Assembly (NCBI GenBank): GCA_017416805.1
Contig: JAFQBB010000045.1
Location: 1-53,394 of the forward strand
Direction of reading: 5' to 3'
DNA length: 53,394 nucleotides
DNA from: Bacteroidaceae bacterium
GTDB lineage: Bacteria > Bacteroidota > Bacteroidia > Bacteroidales > Bacteroidaceae
The notes under the pieces are model-generated. The model was not told where the DNA came from. It searched no databases and saw nothing but the letters and a program-made list of their open reading frames with translations. Numbering within the stretch: the stretch's first letter is position 1; each line of letters starts with the position of its first letter. Below are positions 1 to 7,594 of the stretch, piece by piece. Both the position numbers and the translations under genes were made by a program.

Positions 1-97
1 CCACAGGTTCGTAGTATGTAGTATCCACAGGTTCGTAATAGGAAGTATCTACTGGCTCATAGTGCGTGGTATCTACAGGTGGCATATATACCGTAGT
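1..97 (-). repeat. 24-bp tandem coding repeat (VDTTxYEP)
   Basis: Successive units share the pattern CCACAGGTTCGTA.TA..AGTAT on the plus strand and encode VDTT/S-x-Y-EP. At least three units are visible and more may continue beyond base 1. Confidence 0.8.
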
Positions 98-217
98 ATC
101 CATGGGCGAAACATATTCGGCCGTGTCAACTTCCATCATCAGGAACGGACTCAGAACGTTCGCCTGTCCATTCAGCAGGCAGAACATCATTAATAGGGAT
201 AAAGCACATCTTCTCAT
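1..217 (-). CDS. Secreted octapeptide-repeat protein, N-terminal part (truncated by window edge)
   Basis: An open frame runs from an ATG at 217 down to the window edge without a stop, so only about 72 residues are visible. The first 20 or so residues (MRRCALSLLMMFCLLNGQA) form a signal peptide. From about residue 42 the protein becomes a tandem repeat of eight residues, VDTTxYEP, in at least three copies ending at the edge; the 24-bp repeat is also clear in the DNA (1-97). Because the sequence stops inside the repeat, total length and any C-terminal domain are unknown. It lies 81 bp downstream of the next gene on the same strand and could be cotranscribed with it. I do not recognise the family. 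The Pro/Tyr/Asp-rich repeat suggests an extended surface or periplasmic region (inference). Confidence 0.7.
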   Translation of the reverse strand, partial: MRRCALSLLMMFCLLNGQANVLSPFLMMEVDTAEYVSPMDTTVYMPPVDTTHYEPVDTSYYEPVDTTYYEPV

Positions 218-298
218 ATAGGTATGTTTTTATTATGTTTTTAATAGTCCAGTTCAGTCTCCTTTTTTTTATTGTATTCACTCTTCACTCTTCATTTT

Positions 299-1267
299 TC
301 ACTCTTCATTTGCCACTACCTTCCCGCTCTCCCTGTGTCCGTCAGGATAGGTCACGACATAGAGATATAAAGCCGGCGTACAGTCCACTTTGACTGCGGC
401 TTCACCACCCACAAATCGGGCTTCGCCCACCTTCACGGCATCCATGGTATAGACTTCCAACTTTATGGCATCGGGGACGGTGCAGTGGAGGGTAGAGTTT
501 GAGATTGCTATTCTCATGGAAGGATTTTTACAATCTGCTTCAATTATGTTTGCAGAAATCGGTGTCCATCCCTCCAGTCCTTTTCCGAGATCGTCGGGGT
601 TACATACAATATCCTTTATATATTCATCTCTATTCCCTTTGTGACTCGTTTCTCCTCCGTAAGACGGCTCTATTGTTAAAGTCACTTCTATGGATTCTCT
701 CAATATCAGTTTCCTTTCTGCCGCATAATAGGTAAAGGGACAGATATAGAAGTATTCTATTTTATAGTTGTCTATCATTACGTTTCTAACAGTATGCCAC
801 GCTTTGGCTGGGTAAGTTGTCAATGGGTAATCCGGTGATTCAAGAATAGGACCAGAACCCACGATCGGAATGGGCACGGGATAAAGGATAATGCTGTCCG
901 TAACCAATGTGTCAGGGCTATTGTTGGCTAAAGATTCTCTTGTCGGATAAGAAAAGATGCGGTCCATTTTGCATGTGTCATTCCCCCAAGAATATGTAAA
1001 ATCGGATATCTTGTAGTTGTCGGGAAGCACAATGCTATATCTTAGATATGGAATATACGGTTCGCCCAATTCTCCATACGTGTAACTTTGTGTCGTGATA
1101 TCCTCTATCAGACATTCCTGTTCTTCCCCGACCTGTGTTATGGGAAATCTCTCGGAGCTATATTCGAATACAAGCGTTTTGCAGTATTTCTGAGCAGTAG
1201 AATCCACAATTCCCAGCAACAGGAAGGCAAACGACAACAATAGGCAATTGACATATTCTCTTTTCAT
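299..1267 (-). CDS. Secreted hypothetical protein with Por-type C-terminal tail
   Basis: 322 residues. Residues 1-26 are a signal peptide ending ...DSTAQ, a common Bacteroidetes signal peptidase I site. The body (about 27-245) has no motif I recognise. The last 75 residues resemble the beta-sandwich tail used for type IX-type sorting or surface anchoring: a strand LEVYTMDAVKVGEARF, then ALYLYVVTYPDG and a short charged end. The frame starts at an ATG 19 bp from a TACCTTTG box. By context it belongs with the truncated repeat protein downstream and with the other tailed proteins in this window (GH10, the 910-residue protein, and the protein at the right edge). Function unknown. It may be surface-exposed if a full type IX system exists in this genome. 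Confidence 0.75.
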   Translation of the reverse strand: MKREYVNCLLLSFAFLLLGIVDSTAQKYCKTLVFEYSSERFPITQVGEEQECLIEDITTQSYTYGELGEPYIPYLRYSIVLPDNYKISDFTYSWGNDTCKMDRIFSYPTRESLANNSPDTLVTDSIILYPVPIPIVGSGPILESPDYPLTTYPAKAWHTVRNVMIDNYKIEYFYICPFTYYAAERKLILRESIEVTLTIEPSYGGETSHKGNRDEYIKDIVCNPDDLGKGLEGWTPISANIIEADCKNPSMRIAISNSTLHCTVPDAIKLEVYTMDAVKVGEARFVGGEAAVKVDCTPALYLYVVTYPDGHRESGKVVANEE

Positions 1268-1285
1268 AAGGTCTATATTTTTTTA

Positions 1286-1293
1286 CAAAGGTA
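1286..1293 (-). promoter_or_regulatory. -7 promoter box for the tailed secreted protein
   Basis: Read on the minus strand this is TACCTTTG, a perfect match to the Bacteroidetes TAnnTTTG -7 box, 19 bp before the start codon at 1267. The -33 area is occupied by the palindrome at 1301-1327. Confidence 0.55.
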
Positions 1294-1300
1294 ATTAAAA

Positions 1301-1327
1301 TAACGTGAGTTCGACGAATTCACGTTA
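1301..1327. repeat. 27-bp near-perfect palindrome, operator-like
   Basis: TAACGTGA and TTCACGTTA arms flank a GTTCGACGAA centre that is itself nearly symmetrical; the whole 27 bp departs from symmetry at only one base pair besides the centre. It sits just upstream of the -7 box of the 322-residue protein, where a -33 element would be. It could be a regulator site or a dispersed repeat; sequence alone cannot decide. Confidence 0.6.
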
Positions 1328-1633
1328 GATTTACTATTTCTCAATTTGAATGTTCGGATGTTTGCATCTGCAAAGATTGGGAATAAATATTTGTCTGGCA
1401 AACTTTTTGAGGGCTATTTTTATACCTTATTCCCTTGTTGGTCATAATCCCGTTTAAAAGAGACAAAAAATATAACATTGATAATCAAGCAGGTATATAC
1501 AAATCCAGCAACTGCAAACCTCAAAATATAATTTGACCCCAATCGGCATATATTCGGCCCAAGCACAAGGGCGGAGCATCCAATTATAGGATGTTCCGCC
1601 CTTGCACATTGCCAAAGCAATAGTATATTTACA
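1328..1633. other. Intergenic stretch holding one strong hairpin
   Basis: No convincing gene. An 89-codon minus-strand frame (1420-1689) crosses this gap but contains the terminator-like hairpin at 1566-1604, overlaps the 3' end of the lipoprotein gene, and has no start or promoter support. I treat the gap as noncoding. Confidence 0.55.
1566..1604 (-). terminator. Strong hairpin downstream of lipoprotein gene
   Basis: A 16-bp stem (CAAGGGCGGAGCATCC with GGATGTTCCGCCCTTG) closes a 7-base loop, about 30 bp past the stop of the lipoprotein. There is no T run, so it may act as an RNA end-stabiliser rather than a classic rho-independent terminator. The pairing is better in a plus-strand transcript (a G-U pair replaces an A-C mismatch). 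Confidence 0.55.
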
Positions 1634-2281
1634 TTAAGAACGCATATCGAGTGAATCAGTATTCTCCTTACCCGATAAGGATTCATCAATGGATGGGAGA
1701 TGAGGATTCAAGTCTTCATCACATATTATTCCTCCTTCGATGCTGATGGTAACGTTTTCTTCCAGATGCAAATCATTCCTTAGGAAAACAGTTCCTTGAT
1801 GACCGACTCGCAATGTTCCTCCGGACTTGATGGTAAGGTCCACATGTCTGATGTTCGCATATACACTCATGCCACCTCCACTTTCAATGGTAATGGTGGC
1901 ATCATCATGCATCGTATGATTTTTGGTAATCTGTAAGTGTCCGCCAGTTTGCACCACAATGTGCGATTCGATGATTTCGCTCTCTCCATCAAAAAGAGCA
2001 CTGTCCACCTGATTATCAGCAATGTACAGAGTATTCCATCCTTCTATGGGAGGAGTTTCCTCATCGCCAGCAAAAGGAATGCTGTCACCGATAATTGGTT
2101 TACCTTCTGTGTCGCCAGGATTGAATGGGCCATTTTCATCTGCCGGGGTGGAATGCGTCTTCTCATCGTCGATATCCACTCCCTTGTCAGTAAGGAGGAT
2201 AAGCTCGTCCTCTTTGTCGGAGGAACAGGACAAACAGGCTCCTGCCAGCATCAGACATCCTATAATGTGTTTCACCTTCAT
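1634..2281 (-). CDS. Hypothetical lipoprotein, acidic linker and beta-rich domain
   Basis: 215 residues from the ATG at 2281. This start is chosen because it begins a clean lipoprotein signal (MKVKHIIGCLMLAGACLSCS, lipobox LSC); an upstream in-frame ATG at 2305 would add eight residues before it. After the lipid-anchored Cys comes an acidic, Gly/Pro-rich linker (about 20-75). The second half has short hydrophobic strands alternating with Gly and Thr (ATITIESGGGMSV, LTIKSGGTLRVG, VTISIEGG), a spacing typical of right-handed beta-helix or adhesin-like folds. It ends in a polar Ser/Asp/Glu tail. No enzyme motif is visible. Likely exported to the cell envelope, function unknown. It diverges from the TPR gene at 2596. 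Confidence 0.75.
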   Translation of the reverse strand: MKVKHIIGCLMLAGACLSCSSDKEDELILLTDKGVDIDDEKTHSTPADENGPFNPGDTEGKPIIGDSIPFAGDEETPPIEGWNTLYIADNQVDSALFDGESEIIESHIVVQTGGHLQITKNHTMHDDATITIESGGGMSVYANIRHVDLTIKSGGTLRVGHQGTVFLRNDLHLEENVTISIEGGIICDEDLNPHLPSIDESLSGKENTDSLDMRS

Positions 2282-2317
2282 AAGTTCTTCAATGATATTT
2301 ATCAACGTTCAATGATG

Positions 2318-2348
2318 CAAAAATAACATGTTTCCCCATAATAGCCAA
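2318..2348 (-). promoter_or_regulatory. Promoter for the lipoprotein gene
   Basis: Minus strand: TATTTTTG at 2325-2318 with a TTG at 2348-2346, spacing about 20 bp, 37 bp before the start codon. It matches the Bacteroidetes vegetative pattern with a partial -33 box. Confidence 0.5.
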
Positions 2349-2530
2349 CTTTTTCTGAGAATATCTCTAAGTTCTATATGTGGAGTCCTCTCGGGGTTAT
2401 TCCGTAAACTATTGGTTATTAAGCAGAATAACATCTTTTCTCATTCTGAAAACCCCTAAATATAATGTATCAGGAAGACTCACTTTCTTGCGGGAAAAAG
2501 CAGATGGAGAGCTTGTTTCCAACGGAAGAT

Positions 2531-2563
2531 TTTTGGGTATATGCTTTTTTATATGTTACTTTG
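2531..2563 (+). promoter_or_regulatory. Promoter for the TPR gene
   Basis: TTTG at 2532-2535, a 20-bp gap, then TTACTTTG at 2556-2563 (7 of 8 matches to TAnnTTTG). It lies 33 bp before the ATG at 2596. The rest of the 314-bp divergent gap shows nothing else. Confidence 0.5.
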
Positions 2564-2595
2564 CATGAAACAATACCGGTAAGAGGAAATATTTT

Positions 2596-4449
2596 ATGAA
2601 AACAAGAATATGGATAGGGGCATTAGTTGTCCTCATGATAAGTTGCATAAATGAAAGCGAACATTGGTTAGAGGAAGCCGAAGCTTGCATGGAGGCTGAT
2701 CCTGTCCGTGCATACCAATATTTACAACTGGTTGATTCTGCAATGGCTGAACTGACAGACGAACAACAGGCCAAATATGCTCTGCTACAGGTACAAGCTA
2801 TGCATAAATGCAGATTGCCATTGGGCAATGATTCATTGATAGACATAGCGGTAACCTTTTATCAAAAGAGTTCGGAGAAACATGCATTGGCCAAGTCGCT
2901 GTTATACAAAGGGCTGGTACACAAACAAAATGACGAAGTGGAACAGGCTGTTGAAGCTTTTGCAGCCAGCGAACGGTATTTTACAGACGTGGAAGACAAT
3001 CGGCATAAAGCTTTACTTTTTGACCATTATGGTCTGTTACTCCTCAAACAGGCCATGTATGAGGAGGCACTTCACTACTTCAAATTGACCTGGAAATACG
3101 AAATGATGGGTGATTCGGCCCACTATGTGGTTTCCACCTACCGCCACATGGCTATGGTGTATGACCTGTTAGGGCATAAAGACAGTGCCCGAACCTGCTA
3201 TATAGAGGGATTGGCCTATGCCGACGAGAAGAAGATACGAGCAAAAAACTACTATCACTTGTTACAGAACTACGCCTCGTTTCTGACAGAGACCCACAAC
3301 TATCCCGAAGCTGAACATCTGTTACTCCAATGCGCTGACCGATTGGAAGATTCCACTTATGTGCATACTCTCAACTCGTCATTGGCTACTCTCTATTATA
3401 AGAAAGGAGAATATGAAACGGCCCTTTCCTATGCCAATAAAACATTGAAAAGTAGAGACAGTCTGACCGTGTGTGGTGGATACCTTCGCCTTTATAAGAT
3501 ATATCGTGAAATGGGCGACCTGCAAACGGCTATGCATTATCATGACCTTTATCGCGAGTATGACAACGATTTGTCCACACGTAGGCGGACAGCGCAAGTG
3601 GCGGCCATCCCATACCGTATGAAGAACCGTTTGTTACAGCAAGAAGGAGACATCTGGGAACAACGGAAATGGGGATGGATTGGTATGTCTGCTTTGATGC
3701 TGGTTGCCGCATGGGGCATATTCTATTTCATACGAAAAAGAGAGGGGAGGAAACAACTCAATTATATCCGGCAACTGGATGAACTGAAATTGGCTTTGAC
3801 CCATGCAGAGCAACTATTAAGTGAGACTACCGTAAATCTGGGAGGATTGAAGGGAGTAGTCACCAGTCAGACTCATGCCCTCAACCGTCTGAAAGAGGAA
3901 CAATTAAAAGCCAAAGAAGAGTATAAAGAGAAAGTCAAAAGTCTGAAAGAGGATATGCGTTCTTTGGAAGCAGGCATACGCAAATTAAAGGATGAAAGCA
4001 GAGCAAGAAAACAGTTGGAGAACGAACAACGGCAAAACCTGAAGAAACTGTCCAAAGAACTAAAAACAAAAACGGACAAGCTGTCAGAGATGGAACACCA
4101 ACGTTTGATAGACCGACAATTGAGCCGTCTTGTGACTGGCGGACAGGATTCAATAGCAGCAGATATGCTGTTGCAGTTACGCTATGGCGAGGAGGTATAT
4201 GCGCGGTATGACATCCATCAAGCAGAATATCTTCCGTTGTTAAAGGGGTTGTTGAGACAAGAAGCACCTGCACTTGATGATAAATTACAGAATTGCGGAT
4301 TGGAGCGGAACAAACTTACCATGTGTTACCTGATGGCACTTGGGTTGGACGATGTGGAAATGATGTCACGAGCGGCCTGCTTGGCCCCCAATTCAGTGAA
4401 AGCCTACCACAAGGAATGTTGGGAGATGGTGGACAGTCTGCGACTATAG
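2596..4449 (+). CDS. Membrane-bound TPR protein with coiled coil and HTH-like C-terminus
   Basis: 617 residues. The N-terminus is a lipoprotein-like signal (hydrophobic stretch ending LMISC). Residues about 25-340 are helical repeats of TPR type with recurring A-x-x-Y/F-x-x-A patterns, for example around EEALHYFKLTW and ETALSYANKTL. A transmembrane helix follows at about 358-378, then a charged coiled coil (about 380-510, rich in Glu, Lys and Leu). The last 50 residues (about 565-617) resemble a degenerate LuxR-type helix-turn-helix: TMCYLMALGLDD...APNSVKAYHKEC. This plan (periplasmic TPR sensor, one membrane helix, cytoplasmic HTH) is common among Bacteroidetes signalling proteins. The HTH is weak, so DNA binding is uncertain. 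It is transcribed away from the lipoprotein at 2281 from its own promoter. Confidence 0.75.
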   Translation: MKTRIWIGALVVLMISCINESEHWLEEAEACMEADPVRAYQYLQLVDSAMAELTDEQQAKYALLQVQAMHKCRLPLGNDSLIDIAVTFYQKSSEKHALAKSLLYKGLVHKQNDEVEQAVEAFAASERYFTDVEDNRHKALLFDHYGLLLLKQAMYEEALHYFKLTWKYEMMGDSAHYVVSTYRHMAMVYDLLGHKDSARTCYIEGLAYADEKKIRAKNYYHLLQNYASFLTETHNYPEAEHLLLQCADRLEDSTYVHTLNSSLATLYYKKGEYETALSYANKTLKSRDSLTVCGGYLRLYKIYREMGDLQTAMHYHDLYREYDNDLSTRRRTAQVAAIPYRMKNRLLQQEGDIWEQRKWGWIGMSALMLVAAWGIFYFIRKREGRKQLNYIRQLDELKLALTHAEQLLSETTVNLGGLKGVVTSQTHALNRLKEEQLKAKEEYKEKVKSLKEDMRSLEAGIRKLKDESRARKQLENEQRQNLKKLSKELKTKTDKLSEMEHQRLIDRQLSRLVTGGQDSIAADMLLQLRYGEEVYARYDIHQAEYLPLLKGLLRQEAPALDDKLQNCGLERNKLTMCYLMALGLDDVEMMSRAACLAPNSVKAYHKECWEMVDSLRL

Positions 4450-4769
4450 AGGATAATCCCGAATATAGAATATCAATAAGAAAAAAAGTAATAAACCTGA
4501 ATCGTAAACATACACGATTCTTCTGCAATTTAGTTGAAAAATATTCTTTGTTTTCAGCATTATAAGTTCATTGGCAAAATATCTTAAGATACTTGCCCAT
4601 TTATCTTAACTTCTCGGGCCATTTATATTAAGATACTTATTCCTCCCTAATTCCAACTAAATTGCAGAAGAGTCAGGTGTCCGGTCACATTCTCATCTGT
4701 AAAAAAATACAGAATTGAAGTGCCATTCCAAAAAAAACAGGGATATTTTGACTTTTTTCCTCAAAGTTG
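4450..4769. other. Intergenic region containing inverted-repeat element
   Basis: No gene seen. It holds the 4520-4670 element, described separately, and AT-rich sequence leading to the tRNA-Asn promoter. Confidence 0.7.
4520..4670. repeat. Array A: 22-bp periodic repeat inside 17-bp perfect inverted repeats
   Basis: Outer arms CTTCTGCAATTTAGTTG (4520-4536) and its exact reverse complement (4654-4670) enclose 117 bp. Inside, units start at 4564, 4586, 4608 and 4630, exactly 22 bp apart. Each begins AAG/AAC, carries GGC, GCC or GGCC near position 10, and the first three end in ATCTT or ATATT, so unit junctions read ATCTTAAGAT. The left flank and first unit are homologous to array D at 35640. 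No transposase is nearby and no target duplication is obvious. Confidence 0.75.
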
Positions 4770-4800
4770 TTGCACATATCAAAATAATGCATTACTTTTG
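4770..4800 (+). promoter_or_regulatory. Promoter for the tRNA-Asn pair
   Basis: TTG at 4770-4772, 20 bp, then TACTTTTG at 4793-4800, 33 bp before the tRNA. The surrounding text (ATATCAAAATAAT ... TTTGCACCGCATTT) recurs before initiator tRNA-Met at 30216-30257. Confidence 0.7.
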
Positions 4801-4832
4801 CACCGCATTTCGGAAGAAAAGACGAAATCACT

Positions 4833-4906
4833 GCTTCAGTAGCTCAGTTGGTTAGAGCACATGACTGTTAATCATGGGGTCGTTGGTTCAAGCCCATCCT
4901 GAAGCG
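4833..4906 (+). tRNA. tRNA-Asn (GTT)
   Basis: A full cloverleaf: acceptor GCTTCAG/CTGAAGC, D arm GCTC/GAGC, anticodon stem CATGA/TCATG around CTGTTAA (anticodon GTT), and T loop TTCAAGC. CCA is not encoded. First of two identical copies. Confidence 0.95.
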
Positions 4907-4947
4907 CAAAAAAGTGCATAGCGTTCTACATTTTAAGGTTACAAACT

Positions 4948-5021
4948 GCTTCAGTAGCTCAGTTGGTTAGAGCACATGACTGTTAATCATGGGGTCGTTG
5001 GTTCAAGCCCATCCTGAAGCG
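4948..5021 (+). tRNA. tRNA-Asn (GTT), second copy
   Basis: Identical in sequence to the copy at 4833 and 41 bp downstream, so the two are probably transcribed together and processed. Confidence 0.95.
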
Positions 5022-5024
5022 CAG

Positions 5025-5057
5025 AAAAGGATGTGTCGGGAGTGACGCATCCTTTTT
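5025..5057 (+). terminator. Rho-independent terminator after tRNA-Asn pair
   Basis: Stem GGATGTGTC/GACGCATCC with a short loop, followed by TTTTT. It closes the tRNA unit just before rnhB. Confidence 0.75.
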
Positions 5058-5091
5058 CTGTATTTAATTGGAGAATAAAAGAAGAAGGATC

Positions 5092-5706
5092 ATGTTATTA
5101 CCTTATCTGAACAAGGACCTGATAGAAGCAGGATGTGACGAAGCCGGACGTGGATGTCTGGCCGGATCAGTATATGCCGCTGCAGTCATATTGCCAAAAG
5201 ATTTCAAGAATGACTTACTGAACGATTCAAAACAATTGACCGAAAAACAACGATATGCTTTGCGTGAAGTAATTGAGCGCGAGGCTATTGATTGGGGTGT
5301 AGGAATTGTTTTGCCAGAGGAAATCGACAAGATAAACATCCTGAACGCTTCCATCCTGGCTATGCATCGTGCCGTGGACGGGCTAAAGGTGAGACCAGAA
5401 GCACTTATCATAGATGGTAACCGATTCAAGCCCTATCATAATCTCCCTCATACCACTGTAGTAAAAGGGGATGGCAAATACCTATCCATAGCGGCTGCTT
5501 CCATTCTGGCCAAGACATATCGCGATGATTACATGAACCGCCTGCACGAAGAATATCCGTTATATGACTGGAAAGGCAACAAGGGATACCCAACAAAGAA
5601 ACACCGTGAAGGAATACGTCTGCATGGTACTACACCCTACCACCGCATGAGTTTCAATCTTTTAGGGGATGGTCAGTTGGAATTATTTCCAGAAGAGAAG
5701 TATTAA
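5092..5706 (+). CDS. rnhB: Ribonuclease HII
   Basis: 204 residues. It degrades the RNA strand of RNA-DNA hybrids and removes misincorporated ribonucleotides. The signature DEAGRG (catalytic D16, E17) follows the N-terminus, and later acidic sites occur in EALIIDGN and KTYRDDY, in the family order and at the usual length of about 200. The start at 5092 is preferred because a purine-rich GAAGAAGGAT lies just upstream and alignment of the family begins here; an in-frame TTG at 5068 would add eight residues. It starts 34 bp past the tRNA terminator, so it either relies on readthrough or has a weak promoter not obvious here. It converges with ispF. Confidence 0.95.
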   Translation: MLLPYLNKDLIEAGCDEAGRGCLAGSVYAAAVILPKDFKNDLLNDSKQLTEKQRYALREVIEREAIDWGVGIVLPEEIDKINILNASILAMHRAVDGLKVRPEALIIDGNRFKPYHNLPHTTVVKGDGKYLSIAAASILAKTYRDDYMNRLHEEYPLYDWKGNKGYPTKKHREGIRLHGTTPYHRMSFNLLGDGQLELFPEEKY

Positions 5707-5812
5707 GCGCGAGTTTGTTTGTATATCCTGCAAAATACGCGCCCGAAATATATCAGGAAAATTCTCAAAAATCCGAGGCAAATCCTCGCAAGCTAATTTA
5801 TAGAACCTCCCA

Positions 5813-6292
5813 TCAATCTTTTTCTATCAATACCGTAGCATAAGCTGAAATTCCTTCTTCACGACCGGTGAATCCAAGTTTTTCTGTAGTGGTAGCCTTG
5901 ACAGAAACATCGTCCAAATCTATCTTCATGACGCGAGCCAAGGTTTCGCATATTTGCGGAATATGCGTTTTCAATTTAGGACGTTCGGCACAAACCGTAG
6001 CATCTATATTACCAACCCGATAGCCTTTGGCTGCAATGATTTCCACTGTACGAGCCAAAAGAATTTTACTGTCTATATCTTTATATTCTCCGGCATTGTC
6101 GGGAAAGTGGAATCCTATGTCACGCATATTGGCTGCTCCCAACAGAGCATCGCAAATGGCATGAATCAGCACATCCGCATCGGAATGGCCCAACAATCCT
6201 AATTCGTGCTCCAAACGAACACCACCTAACCACAATTCGCGTCCCGACACTAATTTGTGGACATCAAAACCAAAACCTACTCGAATCTTCAT
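5813..6292 (-). CDS. ispF: 2-C-methyl-D-erythritol 2,4-cyclodiphosphate synthase
   Basis: 159 residues, the normal length. It is the fifth step of the MEP isoprenoid pathway, forming the cyclic diphosphate from CDP-methylerythritol phosphate in the cytoplasm. The N-terminal FGFDVHKL supplies metal ligands D10 and H12, GHSDADVLIHAICDALLG is the family hallmark, and TTTEKLGFTGR near the C-terminus is the conserved nucleotide-contact loop. It lies 99 bp downstream of porV on the same strand. To my knowledge the order porU-porV-ispF also occurs in Porphyromonas, so the linkage is conserved in the order. No separate promoter is evident in the gap. Confidence 0.95.
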   Translation of the reverse strand: MKIRVGFGFDVHKLVSGRELWLGGVRLEHELGLLGHSDADVLIHAICDALLGAANMRDIGFHFPDNAGEYKDIDSKILLARTVEIIAAKGYRVGNIDATVCAERPKLKTHIPQICETLARVMKIDLDDVSVKATTTEKLGFTGREEGISAYATVLIEKD

Positions 6293-6391
6293 TTCATTAA
6301 TTCACATTCTCCAAGTCCAACTTACAGAATCACAAGACCGTATATACACATAAAGACAACAAAATGCAGTCTGCGACTTACAACCGAACTA

Positions 6392-7558
6392 TCATCTTCC
6401 CAGAATATCGCGGATACCATCCAGATCAAATGCCAAAGAGAAACGAAGTGTCTTGTCGAGCGGATTGCTCTGTGCTACGGAAATCACATAAGAAGCATCC
6501 AATGAGAATACACTCATCTTGAAACCGGCACCTACAGTCCAATATTTGCGGTTTCCTTTATAAGGGTCTTCATGGTGGTAACCTGCACGCACGGCAAATT
6601 GGTTGTTGTACATATACTCCATACCTACACTCCACTGTATCTCACGCAACTCTTCTTCAAACCCTCCGGGAGCGTCATGGAATGACTTGAAAATACCTGT
6701 AATCGGTGACTGGTCATAATACTCTTTCTGAAGACGGTCCTGATATTCTGCGTCATCTTCATCTTCACCTTGCATCGGAACTGTGGGCACCATCAGTTTG
6801 TTGGCATCGGCATTGAACGAAATGGTATTGTACTCGTCAATCGGAACCAACAACGAAGCACCGATACCCAGATTAGTCGGTATAAAGACACTGGTACTTC
6901 CTTCATCGTACGAAATCTTGCTACCTATATTAGAAGCATTCAATCCCAATCCTAACATACATTCACGATTTCCCAACATGATGTAATTATTGTAATAGAA
7001 TGCGATATCGGCTGCAAATGCAGAACCAGGAGCAGAACCATCTTCTCTATGCGTGGACATATCCGAATAAATAAAGCGAAGGGCCACGGCAGCCGAAAAT
7101 GTTTCGGACAACATGCGTGAATAGGCTACATCCACCGCCATTTCATACGGATTGATGGCATCAATGGCCTCACCTTGTTCGTCATAGTCGAGCGGGACCT
7201 CACCCAATGAGAAATAGCGGAGTGAACCACTCAAGGCCGAATAATCACCAATCCTATAAAAACCAGACAGATAAGCCAAGTCTATATCACTGACCAACTG
7301 ACGGAGCCAAGGAGTATAGGAGAGCCCTATTCCGGCACGGGATATATTGAACGGATATTTTGCAGGGTTCCAATGCTGTGAATAGACATCGGCATCGGTA
7401 GCCACTCCGACATCACCCATACCGCCTCCCCGGGAGTCAGGAGCAATGGACAAAGAACTGACACCTGCCTGTACAGGATTAAACTGCTCTTTCTGCGCCC
7501 ATGAATGCTGCACAATAGCAAACAGGGCTAATACTATTATACTTATTTTCTTCATCAT
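6392..7558 (-). CDS. porV: PorV-type outer-membrane beta-barrel protein of the type IX secretion system
   Basis: 388 residues. The signal peptide ends ...SWAQ; then comes the family start NPVQAGVSSLSIAPDSRGGG with DADVYSQHWNPAKYPF, as in PorV (LptO) and related FadL-like barrels. The rest is amphipathic beta strands (for example SALSGSLRYFSLGE, FAVRAGYHHEDPYKG) ending with a strand that closes in DLDGIRDILGR. PorV is known to shuttle type IX cargo to the PorU sortase and attachment machinery. It lies 242 bp downstream of porU, and that gap holds a large imperfect palindrome (7595-7781), which could change the porU:porV expression ratio. Whether this genome has the rest of the type IX machinery cannot be told from this window. 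Confidence 0.88.
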   Translation of the reverse strand: MMKKISIIVLALFAIVQHSWAQKEQFNPVQAGVSSLSIAPDSRGGGMGDVGVATDADVYSQHWNPAKYPFNISRAGIGLSYTPWLRQLVSDIDLAYLSGFYRIGDYSALSGSLRYFSLGEVPLDYDEQGEAIDAINPYEMAVDVAYSRMLSETFSAAVALRFIYSDMSTHREDGSAPGSAFAADIAFYYNNYIMLGNRECMLGLGLNASNIGSKISYDEGSTSVFIPTNLGIGASLLVPIDEYNTISFNADANKLMVPTVPMQGEDEDDAEYQDRLQKEYYDQSPITGIFKSFHDAPGGFEEELREIQWSVGMEYMYNNQFAVRAGYHHEDPYKGNRKYWTVGAGFKMSVFSLDASYVISVAQSNPLDKTLRFSLAFDLDGIRDILGR

Positions 7559-7594
7559 ACTCTTTTTCTAATAGGCGCCAAGCCTTTCTGCCGC

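Noticed and set aside
1420-1689. 89-codon hydrophobic minus-strand frame
   Set aside because: It contains the strong hairpin at 1566-1604, overlaps the lipoprotein 3' end and lacks promoter support.
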